Below are positions 25,588 through 36,830 of a DNA stretch of 64,000 nucleotides, in pieces; the first letter of the stretch is position 1; each line of letters starts with the position of its first letter. The notes beneath the pieces were generated by a model. The model had not been told where the DNA came from. It searched no databases and saw only the letters and a program-made list of their open reading frames with translations. The translations under genes were made by a program, and so were the position numbers. This DNA comes from Aquilaria yunnanensis (lineage: Eukaryota > Streptophyta > Magnoliopsida > Malvales > Thymelaeaceae): assembly GCA_039654915.1 (NCBI GenBank), contig CM077596.1, forward strand, positions 69,007,751 through 69,071,750. Direction: 5' to 3'.

Positions 25588-25995
25588 ATACCTTTGAGGA
25601 CAGCACTTTGGCGCTATTACAGTCTGAAGGTCTGACCTAAATTTGCCTCTGATTTCTCATGGACTCTCCTATGTCTTCCGTCTGCTAAGAAGAGGATTAT
25701 AAGTACTCTGTAGATCATTTGTTTCTTTTTCTTGTGGTGTACTTGAACCATTGCACACAAGTGAATGTTGCCTGCTGTCTTGGATAGCAATCTTCTTCTC
25801 ACGGTAGATTTCATGTACAATTCCATCACTGGTACCACTCCAAGGCATGTTTCTTTAATCAAATTTGAAGCCTTTCAAAAAGAAGCAAAGGAAAGATCAG
25901 TTTTACAAATATATGAAATATGGATTCCTGTAAAATGTAATCGATGACCGGTGAATCGGATATCTTAATGGGTACTCAAATCCGAAAACTTGGAC

Positions 25996-28900
25996 CTATG
26001 TGTTATGTACAGTCTCGCGTTTATAATGGAGCTTGCTCAGCGACCCTACAACGTCTCTCATTGAGGGCCTCGCATCGGGCAAAGTTTGGGTGCAATGATG
26101 TGCCAATTCCAACAGTGCAAGGGCCTTCAGCTGGTGATCATCATCCCAAAAACTGATTTCTTCATCGAGGAAACGTATGCATTCGCTATTGCCCTGCAAC
26201 TTCTTTCGACTCCACACCACAATATCTTCCCCTTCCTCGAAGCTGGGGTCTACTGGCAATTTTCTGCATACAGTTTCTAGCAGGATTACCCCATAGCTGT
26301 AGACATCACATTTCTCTGTCAACTGAGTCGAGTACGCATTCTCTGATATGGAAGAAAGAAGAAAGGACACTTAGAGAATAAAAATTCTGATCTGTAGTTG
26401 GTTTTTAAGATGGAAGAGAAGTTAAGGTGATGAAAAGAGAAACCAACCTGGAGCCATGTATCCCAGTGTGCCAGCAATGGCTGACATTGTGGGGCTCAAA
26501 TCAGAATTTAAGACCAATTTTGCCATTCCAAAGTCTCCAATCTTTGGTTCAAAATCCGAGTCCAACAAAATGTTGTCCGATTTTATATCTCTATGAATGA
26601 TCTGTGGAATGCAGTCATGGTGGAGGTAAGATAGTCCATGAGCTATGCCCAGAGCAATGCGGAACCTGGTGTACCAGTCTAAAGCTAGACATGGCTCACC
26701 CCGATGAAGCACCTCGAATAGTGAACCTCCACTCATGAACTCTGTCACAATAAAACCATATCCATCTCGGATGCAGTACCCTTCCATTCTTAAAATGTTC
26801 CGATGCCTAATCAATCTCAGAGTTCTCATTTCAACACTGAAGTTTGCTTCAGATAAATTTACCTTCTTTATAGCCCAGAGTTTAGGTAAGGTAGAGGATT
26901 CTGTGCGGTAGACGGTCCCATGTTTGCCTCTTCTAATCACACACTTTCCGCTCCACTCTTCTGTAGCACGAACAATATCTTCAATGTTCAGATCATCTGG
27001 CAATTCTTCCGTTGATGGTTTTTCATGAACATGAGATCTATCAATTGAATGCTTCTTTGCAAAGCTTCGAACAAGCAATATGTAAATCACAGCACAAAGC
27101 AATGCCAAAGAGAGAAGAACACCAATGATTATACCAGCTAGGATGTGCTCCCGTTTCTTAAGTTCCTCACAATCACCAGCTACATTATTTTGCAGGCAAA
27201 GTTCTGCATTTCCTATGAAAGAACTAGGATAAGAAGCAGCCATCTTCATCCAACTAGATGGGAGCTTTCCAGAGAGATTATTTAATGATATATTAACAAA
27301 GTCAAGGGCAATCATTCTGTCCAGTTCTTTAGGTATTTTCCCAGAGAAGTTGTTCCTCGAGATATCAAGAATCTGAAGCTGATTTAAGTTTCCAAGGCAT
27401 GGAGGAATGTTGCCTGATAGTCTGTTGTTACTTAGATTAAGGGAGTAGCTAAAATGCTGAAGGTTGCTCAAACTGCAAGGAATTGAACCTTGAAGCATGT
27501 TGGATCCGAGCTCCAAATCAAATAGGTTTTGTTCAGACGTAAATGAATCAGGTAGAGGCCCAGTGAGTTTATTCTCTTGAAGCAGAAGGCTTTGCAATCG
27601 AGGCAGGGAAGCTACTTCCAAAGGAATTCTTCCTGTAATAAAGTTCCGGCTGAGGTCCAGTTCAATCATCTCTTTGCACCAACCCAGCTCAAAGGGAATA
27701 CTTCCAGTAAGTTTGTTGGAAGAAGCTCTTAATGTATGTAGGCTCTTAAGCATCCCTAGCTCATGGGGTATAGAGCCTGAGAACCTATTTGCTGATAAAT
27801 CAAGCATTGAAAGATTGCTCCACTGACCAAATACCGAAGGTATGCTTCCCTCAAGAAAGTTTCCTTGGACATCCATGTAGGAGATTCCATAGTTGCTTTC
27901 CAGAGTAGCCGGTATAGTCCCTTGCAATAGATTGTTACTGAGGATCACCCTCCTGAGAGAAGAACATTTGGCAATGTCAACTGGAAAACTACCACTGAAA
28001 CGATTGCTTGCAAGGATCAAAAACAGAAGATGGTTGCCAGCACATATATTGGAAGGAATAGTTCCAGTGAGGTTGTTGCCAGAGAGATCTACCTTGGCTA
28101 GAGCAGGAGAGGTTTTTCCTAGCTCCAGTGGCACCTCTCCAAGGAGATGATTATGAGCCAAAGACAGAAATGTTAACTTCTGCAAGTGAGCAATCTCCGA
28201 GGGGATTGTACCAATCAAGCTATTGTTATACAGTGCTAACTGAACCAAATTTCTCAGTTCACCTATTACGGTTGGAATATGACCTGTTAAACGATTTCTG
28301 AACAGTAAAAGAACCTGGAGGCTTCCGAGATTTCGCAGTTCTGTAGGGATGGTTCCTCCAATGAAGTTAGTTTGAAGCCTGAGTTCCTCAAGAGAAGTGC
28401 AGTTTCCAAGCTCAGATGGCAATGAGCCACCAAGCATGTTATCATAGAGCGCGAGCGTCTTCATACGCGTAAGATTTCCAACTGATCTCGGAATCGAACC
28501 AACAAGACTGTTAACAGAAAGATAAACATACACCAGCTGACTACACTGAGCTATTCTCTCAGATATTGTTCCATTAAGATCATTCCGAGAAAGAACAAGC
28601 ATTTGCAATGCTGCGAGGTTCCACAGGGTCTCTGGGATTTCCCCTTGAAGACCATTTTCATCAAGATCCAGAGTTTCCAGCCTCGGAAGCCCCTCAAAAA
28701 TCTCAGGTGAAATAACACCATGAAAGTTGTTAAAAGCAGCTATAAACTCTGTAACGTTGTGGCAGTTCCTTAAGCTAGCAGGCAAATTCCCAGAAAATTC
28801 ATTCTCATGAATCCAGAGCTCGGAAAGCGAACACCCAATTGGGAAGTCTGGCAATGAACCAGTGAGGTTATTTGTGTTCAAGTATAGAATATTCAGCTTT

Positions 28901-29475
28901 GGCAGAGAAAAAATCCCACTCGGAAGCTCCCCGGTCAAATAGTTATTGTAGAGGCCAAGATATTCAAGGTTGGAGGAGAGACTTACCACAGATGGGATTG
29001 AACCAGATAAAGAATTAAAACCCAAATCAAGCTGTCTGAGCTTCCTGGACTTAAAAATAAGAGGAGGGATTGAACCCTCAAGAGCATTGTCGTTGAGTAG
29101 AACTATGTGGAGCTGGGAACAGTCTCCAAGCAGGTCGGGAATGTTCCCAGAAAAATGGTTGCCACTGAGATCAAGAGAGACCAATTTGTCATGGAGGCAA
29201 AGGAAGGGAAGAGAATTGTTGAGCGAGCCAGAGAGGCCATAGCCAGAAAAATTGAGAGCTTTGACCTCAAAATTGGAGCTTTTTGGGTAGCAAGAGACTC
29301 CAGCCCATTGGCAAAGAGAGACCGATGAATTCCATGGCAAGAGAAGCTGGGAGTCTCTGGGAAGGCTGTGGAGGAAGAGGAGAAGATAAGTTGCAGGAGG
29401 AGGTAAGGTAAGAGAGAGTGAGATTGGGGAGACGATGAGAGAAACAAGAAGAAAAAAAGCGGAAAAGCAAAGCAT
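25996..29475 (-). CDS. LRR receptor-like kinase, subfamily XI-type, 2 exons
   Basis: A plasma-membrane receptor kinase. Exon 1 is 29475-26448 and exon 2 is 26342-25996; 3375 nt, 1124 aa; the intron splits the GAG codon of the APE motif. Residues 1-22 form a signal peptide. An N-terminal LRR cap (PWNSSVSLCQWAGVSC) precedes more than 20 leucine-rich repeats of the plant LxxLxLxxNxLxGxIP type, up to about residue 745, with many N-glycosylation sites. The single transmembrane segment is at about 777-802 (HILAGIIIGVLLSLALLCAV). In the kinase domain: Lys870 of AIKK, HRD at 961-963, and DFG at 981. The glycine loop reads RRGKHG, with Arg848 where the first glycine belongs. Exon 2 closes with the kinase C-lobe (CDVYSYGVILLE, RPSMRDVV). 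Architecture is like the peptide-hormone receptors (PEPR, HAESA); the ligand cannot be read from the sequence. Confidence 0.94.
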
Positions 29476-30640
29476 ACTTGTGTTATAGGCTAGTAAAACT
29501 AGAGGCCAAGGCCTTCGAACAGGAACTGGACCTCAATACAAGCCATAGAAATCAACAGGGATGGAGCTTTTGTGCTGTGGAGTTCCATGAAATTCTGTTT
29601 TTTTTTTTTCATACTTAAATTTAGGGAAAAAAAAAATACAATAGTATATTTAAAATCATGACAATAAAACAGTAGAAACGGCATGCTAGGAGTAATAATA
29701 GAGTGAATCTCATAGTAAGTAGTTGGACTAAATTCCAATTGGGGAGATTCCAAGTTTCAAAATGAGTCATTGACTCTAGTCTTCTGCCGTCTACTTTTAT
29801 TCGTCCGTCTCGTGAACTCCATCTTGAACCTGAGTCTTGTTTGGGATTGGCATTAAGTCCGTTCAATCTTCGTCCATGCCTCCTTGGCGAGTTAACGACG
29901 ACAGAGCTTTTTCTCTTTCTTCTCATTTATTTTTTAAAAATATTAAAATGCCATTCATTTTACTAATTATTAGGTTAAATGATATCTATAACAGAAATAA
30001 AATATCAATATATAGATAACAGTGATTGGTTCAATTGTATGGCTTATAATGCATCCCAAAAATACCATAGTAAAAAGAAAACTTTTATAAATAATTTGGG
30101 TAATCCTAATATTCATGCCTACATATCTAAAGAGAGAGATCAAAATAACAAAATCAATAAACTAAGTGAACGTACCAACACATGGTTTGACTAATGCACC
30201 ATGATCCAAGTGTAATATTTGAATGAGTGCTAACGAAAATAAAAACACAAAAAATAAAATAAAATAACAACACAAAACTCTAAATCCATTACTCTGATAT
30301 TGCTCACTGCTACTACAAACTTCATACCAATCATCATCAACGAAACAACAAATCACAATCCACTTCCAAACCAGCCATGTTTGTTGATATTCATCCGCAA
30401 ACTTGTCTTTAGAAGGAAATAGATTGTCAGAAAGAGAAGCACACACAGAAAAAAAAAATATTAGAGATGAGAACAGTCAAATAATATAAAGTAATAGATC
30501 AATAAGGCAAGTTTGGACTGAGATAAACCCGGCTAAATACACTTTAGATTGAGGAAGAATGTTTAAGAGGTTGAGAAGACGTTAAGATGATTAAGGTTTG
30601 AGTGCCTGTATCACAAGAGGTTTCTTAAACTAAAAAATTA
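29476..30640. other. Receptor kinase promoter side and AT-rich intergenic DNA
   Basis: The first 300-400 bases should be the 5' UTR and promoter of the minus-strand receptor kinase. The rest is AT-rich with no coding pattern and no clear transposon ends. Confidence 0.45.
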
Positions 30641-30862
30641 CTACTTCCTTCGTTTCCAAATAATTTATTTTTATTTTTTAGGATGGTTTCAAAAATACTG
30701 GATTTTCTTTTTTGAAAAAGTTAAAAAATTATTTATATTCACTATTTTTCACCATTTACTTTACGTGAAAACACACCAAAAGATACGTAAATTTTTTTTT
30801 TTTTTAAGAAAAACTTCGTGAAAACTGAAAGATATACAAACTAAAATGAAACAAGTAAGTAG
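30641..30862. mobile_element. Worn Stowaway-like MITE
   Basis: The left end CTACTTCCTTCGTTTCC and the reverse complement of the right end, CTACTTACTTGTTTC, are imperfect inverted repeats of the Stowaway 'CTCCCTCCGT' type. Length is 222 bp and the interior is AT-rich with no coding capacity. A flanking TA is seen only on the left, so the call is tentative. Confidence 0.4.
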
Positions 30863-31543
30863 ATGTCAGCTAAGTTTAAAATTTTGAAAATCCAAAAATT
30901 GGAAGTTGTAATATTACCTAAAATCTCCAGTCTCGTCAGTCTCTCATGCACATCAATTGCCAAGTGGGAATTTTTTTTTCTTTTTCATATTCAGAAATGT
31001 CATTACAAATGTACAATGAAAGATGTAACAATTTTTGGAACCTAGTGGTAGGGGACAACCCGTCCAACTTATTTATTAGTATCATATGGAAAGTGGTAAG
31101 GCCGGGGACCTTAAGCTTTATGCTAGACAGTCGGGACATACTGATTTTAGCAACAACAGAGACTAGAGGTACGGTCAAAGATGCGAAGGCTTTGATTTCG
31201 TTTGAAGGGAAGTGTCCGACTGGAGGGGCCAACCCCCCCATGTCAAAATCATTTGGCTACTGTACTTTACAGACGGGGAACACACAATTATGTTCATCAC
31301 AGACAACGGATTCCTTCAAGTTTTTTAACAATTGTTTTATATGCGTTTATTTATTTATTTATTTATTTTCTTCGAGGGAAATCTCAAATAGTGAGCTAAA
31401 TACGACCCTGCTTTTGGAACTCATGAACCTTTTTCAGCAAAACCGCACCAGTTCAAATTGTTTCTCCTTAAGACTTCATACACACTTCATCGGCTCTAGA
31501 TGACCATATATACCTGTTAAAAATTAATCTTTAATTCCGGTTT

Positions 31544-31760
31544 GTGGGATACTCTAAGGTACAAAAGAAATCATTTGAGAACAATAATAATTGATTAAAG
31601 GGCAAGCGAAGTTGTATATTTATTGAACCGAAATGGGCGCAATCCAGTGATGGTGGATACACCTCATCTCTCTCATCATAATTTGTCTTTTTTTTTTTTT
31701 TATTTCTTTTCTGTTCAAAATAGATGCTCAAAGACGCACAGAAAAGACCAAGTGATGATC
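31544..31760 (+). repeat. Local direct duplication, copy 1
   Basis: From GTGGGATACTCTAAGGTAC to GACCAAGTGATGATC this copy matches 32069-32295 nearly base for base, apart from a different poly-T/C tract length. The copies are 525 bp apart and in the same orientation. They do not have TG...CA ends, so they are not LTRs. Confidence 0.9.
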
Positions 31761-32068
31761 AGTGGCGTAGCTACCTTTTGCTGGGATATGGGGTGGTAAT
31801 TTGATGATTTTGTCAAAAGTTAAGGATTGTGTGTGCATTTTGCCCCCCCAAATATTGTGGAAAATATAAAGATGGGGGGCAATAAGTTAGGCGCTGAAGA
31901 AAGTAGGGACCTAGTGAGTAGTTATTCCCTTTACATTAAGGGGATATTCTAATATGGCCTAAATGCACTATTAGTCCTCAAACGTTTCCAATTTGTACGA
32001 TTTGCTCCTTAATCTTTGAATTAGTGTGAATTAGTCCCAATTTAGTTACAAACTCCATACTAGTGATG
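31761..32068. other. Spacer between the two duplicated copies
   Basis: It opens AGTGGCGTAGCTACC, a phrase often seen at the ends of plant hAT-like elements, and has no coding pattern. Its far end, TAGTGATGGTGGGAT, overlaps the start of copy 2. I could not match inverted ends. Confidence 0.35.
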
Positions 32069-32295
32069 GTGGGATACTCTAAGGTACAAAAGAAATCATT
32101 TGAGAACAATAATAATTGATTAAAGGGCAAGCGAAGTTGTATATTTATTGAACCGATATGGGCGCAATCCAGTGATGGTGGATACACCTCATCTCTCTCA
32201 TCATAATTTGTCTTCCTTTTTTGTTTTTTTTTCTTTCTTTCTTTTCTGTTCAAAATAGATGCTTAAAGACGCACAGAAAAGACCAAATGATGATC
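32069..32295 (+). repeat. Local direct duplication, copy 2
   Basis: Near-identical to 31544-31760. The main difference is the poly-T/C tract around 32215-32250. The high identity means that the duplication is recent or kept similar by gene conversion. Confidence 0.9.
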
Positions 32296-33221
32296 GTGCA
32301 TATACCAGTTTATGTACGCTTTTGTCAATATTCAATAGGTACCTATTGTTGGTTTTTCGTTAATTCAGGGATTTCTTTCTCTAATTGTGACTTGTGCCGG
32401 AGTATCCCAGAAATAATCACAGGTATTTATTTTTTAGCTTTCATGGCATGGTTTTGAAGTTCGTATAGTATTGGTTGGTATGGAAGTACGTAACAATACT
32501 GTTATTGAAACAGTATGAGACAACTGAGATAAAATTTGTCCTTTGTACTGACTGGCATTGGACGTACATGCTATCTCACACAATACTGACTGTGTTGTCT
32601 TAGTATCGCCCAAATAAATGTTTTTTTTGTTTTTCAATTTTTGATATTTTTAGGTAAAATGTATTATAGATATGTGTGATTGATTAATTATAGAATAAAC
32701 ATTTATTGATATGAAAATTTGTACTTTTATTTTTTTTACATATCTAAAAAATTATGATTTTATTATATATAATAGAATATTTATATGAGAAAAACTCTTA
32801 ATTAATCTACATATATATAACCTAACACTTTACACTCTTATAATATTAAATTTTGGTATGTCCTACTTTTATATGTTAATATGTTATATTTGCATATATT
32901 TTATTTTCATATATTTATATATACCTAAATTATTTAAAATCAATATATATGAAATGATACTATATGATACCAATACAGTAATATACTATCAGAAAAATGT
33001 TATGCCATCCCAGCATTAAAACGTTATTTATTTGGGGGGCCGGGGGGGAGAACTAAACAACAACAAACTCATTTTTACCAGTGTGTCATCGTTGGGTCAG
33101 CCCAGTAATTTTTCAGAAGCCTAGCCTAGCAGCTAGCTGTTGCAGGCTTACGTAGGGCCCAAAATATTCGCCTTGGACTTGACGAGCTCCAGATGAGCAG
33201 CATATCCAGTCAAGGATCAAG

Positions 33222-33263
<42 letters not shown>

Positions 33264-34947
33264 GTCTTTTGGGAACCATGAAAATAGGGAAACTTATAAA
33301 AGCACCCCTAAATTTTGGCCTAACCTACAGTTATCCATTTTATTTTCGAAACCTACAGTTATCACCCTGAAATATAAGTTCTAATTACTCTATCAGTCTG
33401 TATAGTGGGCTCAAATGCTTCTACTACCAATGAAGTTTTCCAAATCGTGCAATTCAGCCCATGGTTCATCTCAAGTTGCCTCCAGCACACTTTTCGTTAA
33501 CTGTATTTCTAATAAATTTTTTAGTATTTGAATAATTTCTACATCATATCTTATGTTTCTAATTTATATTAATATTATGTCTAACATATTATTTGTTTTT
33601 TAATTGTTTCAAACACTAGAAGTATCATTTTTCAGTGATAAATGTATTTTAGGTAATAATATTTTATTTAGAAAACTACTTAATTTTTACCATATAAAAG
33701 AAATTTAAGCATTCTATAATTTATTTTTCATAACACATACTATAATTATATATTAATCAAATAAATCATTGTATCTGTGGGTCCTATTAGAATTTAAAAA
33801 ATAAAAAGAAGAGATAAAAGGAGTTAGGAAATATTTCTAGGAAAAAATAGAAAAAGAACATATTTCTTTTTATCTTTCTTGTAATCGTATGCATCATTTT
33901 GCCTTCTCCCTGTGAATCTCCCCCTTCTCCTCCACCATGACGAACCCAATTGATTGATCCATGACTAAATATTTTAAAGAATTAAACCTGAGCAAAATAC
34001 ATGAACAAAATTACTGAATCTACTCACTAATACAAAAAGTCTTTTGCCGGGCATTAATTAATTTGGAGGAGATGGAGGACAAGGGTTCAAATCGGCTAAT
34101 TCGCTGCTTTCCCCAACTTCTCAAGCCGTAAAATCATACTACGTGATGGCCTTGTCATTGCACCTGTATTTTTTGCTCCACTTCATCTCCTTGAACAATG
34201 ATGACAAATTGAATCCTTTTGCCAAAGAAATTATGTGAAATGCATTGAAGGTCTCTTGCTTTTTTGGTGCCTTGTGAGCACTTTTACCTTCATCCCCACA
34301 TTTCCTATTCCTCTTCCATTATTAAAGTTATGGAAATAGATGTTTTGACCCAAGGGAGCTCCGTGATCTTGGAAAAGTGATTCGCATGCTTGGGTTTAGC
34401 GCCAGCAACTTGGTAATGAACCTTATTTAACGAGTTAGAAAACAATTGATTCCTACTATAGATCCTCAATTGAAACTTTCAAGTTCACTGGATTCTTGAT
34501 TTCTACATGTGTGGTTGGTCATTATATTCTACAAATCGTTGCCATGTGAAGCGTAGAAAGGAGCTATGAAGATCACATAGATAGTTTGCTCTCGAAGGCA
34601 TCAATTGAGTTTACTAAGGCAGCGATGGGACTAGACTTCAACAGGGTCAAACCCAACTGGTATTCAATCTAAATTTTTTTCAATTTGATAAATGAAGACA
34701 ATGCTAAGATTGGCCTGTTGAGGATGGTGGGTAGTCTTGTAGACGCAAAAGTATAAGGGTCATAGTTTCTAGGAAGAGAAGGCAGTGCAAAAAGCTGGCT
34801 TTGTCTCTTTTTTCAGCTTAACAGCAGTCACGAAGATAACATTTCACTATTTCAGGGGAAAAATGTAGGTTTCTGAAAATAAGGAGAATAAATGTGGGTT
34901 AAGTCAAACCTCATAGGGGGATTTAGAAAATTTCCCATAAAAATAAA
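32296..34947. other. AT-rich intergenic DNA with simple repeats
   Basis: No gene is supported. A pure (TC)n microsatellite of about 36 bp occupies 33225-33260. A G-run (GGGGGGCCGGGGGGG) lies at 33033-33048. Bases 34050-34830 are less AT-rich and could be a decayed repeat or pseudogene, but no family is recognised. Confidence 0.45.
33225..33260. repeat. (TC)n microsatellite, about 18 units
   Basis: Uninterrupted TC dinucleotides, likely polymorphic in length. Confidence 0.95.
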
Positions 34948-35106
34948 GGCCCTGTTTGGGAATAGCTTTTGTAATCAGCGTTAGAGTTTTAGATAATTTA
35001 TTTAACGATTGTGATGAAAACGCTGAAGCTAAAAGCTAAAAACTACCATTGAATAGCTTTTTCAAAACTCTAACACTAATCGCTGACGCTAATACCAAAC
35101 AGGACC
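34948..35106. mobile_element. Short MITE with GGCCCTGTTTGG ends, 159 bp
   Basis: It begins GGCCCTGTTTGGGAATAGC and ends ATACCAAACAGGACC, imperfect inverted repeats of the PIF/Harbinger-like or hAT-like 'GGCCCTGTTTGG' MITE type. AAA flanks both sides (34945-34947 and 35107-35109), compatible with a 3-bp duplication. A related copy in the opposite orientation lies at 43117-43263. Confidence 0.65.
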
Positions 35107-35355
35107 AAAGTGATTGGATACAAGGAAAAGCGATTCTCTGCGGATTACCGAGGCAAAATGTTTCCTCGGCCATGTGCGCTGGTGGGTGCTCAACCGCAAT
35201 CTTGCCAATAGCGAAACAATAACCTAGCTAGCCCTGCCAACAAATTTGTGCAAGCAACCATTTCCTTCATAAAGTAACTCGGAGAATTGAAATTATTCAC
35301 CTTCAATTTTGTGTTTTCTTTTAAATCTGCTTTCAACAATAATCATAAATTAATA

Positions 35356-35887
35356 CTCCCTCTATCCCAATTTACTTGAAACGTACTCTCTCCGTCCCAA
35401 ATTCTTTGTACTATTCACGTTTTACCAATTAATCTATGATTTTTTATTTTAGACATTTTAACATATAAATGAAAAATTTTTATGTGTGAATGATAAATCA
35501 AGACCTATAGTTTCTAAATATATATTTTTTAATTTTTTTTTAACAATCAATAATATAAAAAAATTCAAGTCAAACTAGCCTAAAAAGTCAAATGGTTCAA
35601 AGAATTTGGGACGGAGGGAGTATTTCTTTTTGGGAAGTCTCAAAAAGGTTGAAACGTTTCCTCTTTTGAAAAAATTTAAACAATTAAATTATTATTTTAC
35701 ACGAAACCCAATAAAGACTCTTTTTTTAATCTCCACTCAGTCTCTCACTGCACAAAACATAAAAAAAAAATCTTTTCTTTTTTAATCATTATTTAAACTT
35801 TTACTACATAAAAAAAATAACACAAATTACATACACCTTAATCTCCGTGCCCAGACAAATATTTCAACTAAAATGGGACGGAGGTAG
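35356..35887. mobile_element. Stowaway MITE (outer), interrupted by a second Stowaway
   Basis: Left end CTCCCTCTATCCCAATTTA and right end, read in reverse complement, CTACCTCCGTCCCATTTTA are inverted repeats with the Stowaway signature. TA flanks both ends (35354-35355 and 35888-35889). Without the insert at 35386-35620 and its TA, the element is about 295 bp. No coding capacity. Confidence 0.82.
35386..35620. mobile_element. Stowaway MITE (inner), 235 bp, nested
   Basis: CTCTCTCCGTCCCAAATTCT at the left and AGAATTTGGGACGGAGGGAG at the right are almost perfect inverted repeats. TA duplications lie at 35384-35385 and 35621-35622. The insertion is inside the left terminal repeat of the outer element, so it is the younger of the two. 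Confidence 0.92.
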
Positions 35888-36365
35888 TATTTGGTTCTGA
35901 TTTTGTTGTTGGGAAAAGGAAAGATTTAAAATCTTACAAACATATGCCTCGTCTCCATTTGGTTGTTTCTATGAAAGGGCCGGACACAGAATATATATAT
36001 ATACACACACACACACATACACAGTTGCTGCTAGCTACAAGGGTACAAGTTCAAATACATCGAATTCTTCATTTCCTATTGCAAATATGAGATGAAAAAG
36101 ATTATATTAATTCATTGAACATAAAGTTTCTTGTAAATGAAACATAGGGAATCCAAATACTGGAAATTAAAATAAAAATTGTTTGAATAGGTGTGGAAAT
36201 GGTATGAATAGAAATACAATATGATAAAAGGTAGCTAGTGTTAAAAGCAAAGACACATGCAATCGAAAGGGTGTAACACACGACACATGCAGAGATTATG
36301 CGTCTCACTCTCATTTCCTAAATTTCCCACCTATGTATTCATTCATGTCCTCTCCTTTTACATTT
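35888..36365. other. AT-rich intergenic DNA with (TA)n(CA)n repeat
   Basis: A compound microsatellite (AT)n(AC)n spans about 35991-36022. No gene is supported. Confidence 0.5.
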
Positions 36366-36384
36366 AAATATTAGTTCTCATGCC

Positions 36385-36590
36385 ACATTTCCGATTCAGC
36401 TTGCAATGCAATTGGACACTTTAGACTAAAGATTGGGTTCAAGTGACAGCACATTTCAAAATGCCAAGTATTTAGAAGTCATCATATTGATATTGCGGCC
36501 CGAGTTCTTTAAGATTTTATGCAGCAGATACTTCACCTCTTAGCTTTTTCTATAGTTCATTCTAACCTTTATACCTTTAAGTATAAAAAA
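36385..36590 (+). mobile_element. Short poly-A retroposon with a perfect 19-bp target duplication
   Basis: The 19-base word AAATATTAGTTCTCATGCC occurs at 36366-36384 and again at 36591-36609, immediately outside a 206-bp insert that ends in ATAAAAAAA. A poly-A tail plus a long perfect duplication is the mark of target-primed reverse transcription by LINE machinery. The insert has no tRNA-like head and no reading frame that I recognise. It may be a 5'-truncated LINE tail or a processed transcript piece. Confidence 0.82.
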
Positions 36591-36609
36591 AAATATTAGT
36601 TCTCATGCC

Positions 36610-36830
36610 TAGCACGTTGGCAAAATGATTAAAAGTGTGAGGGGACATTGGGGAGGTTTGGAGTTCGACTCCAGCCTCCTTTATCTCTGTATTATATCAT
36701 AAATAGTTGGTTTAGTTGCCTTCTTTAGGCTTCAAAAAAGTTGACACACCCTTCCCCTTAGTTAGTATAATAATATATTTTTGTCTTGTATACTTGTAAT
36801 AATGCTTCTGGGTACAAAAAATATCAAATT
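36610..36830 (+). mobile_element. SINE-like sequence with a tRNA-derived head
   Basis: TTGGCAAAATGATTAAAAG resembles an A box and GAGTTCGACTCC a B box, about 35-40 bp apart, as in the RNA polymerase III promoters of tRNA-derived SINEs. A tail of T/A-rich DNA ends near TACAAAAAATATC. No target duplication of its own was found. It abuts the target duplication of the retroposon at 36385-36590. Confidence 0.55.

Noticed and set aside
27893..29447. Several open frames on both strands inside the receptor kinase exon
   Set aside because: Shadows of the long LRR coding frame; regular repeats keep other frames open by chance.
30946..31503. 185-codon open frame on the plus strand
   Set aside because: Low-complexity parts (TTTA repeats read as LFIYLF), no domain, and part of it lies in AT-rich repeat DNA.
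31544..32295. The direct repeats as LTRs of a tiny retrotransposon
   Set aside because: They lack TG...CA ends, primer-binding site, polypurine tract and target duplication.
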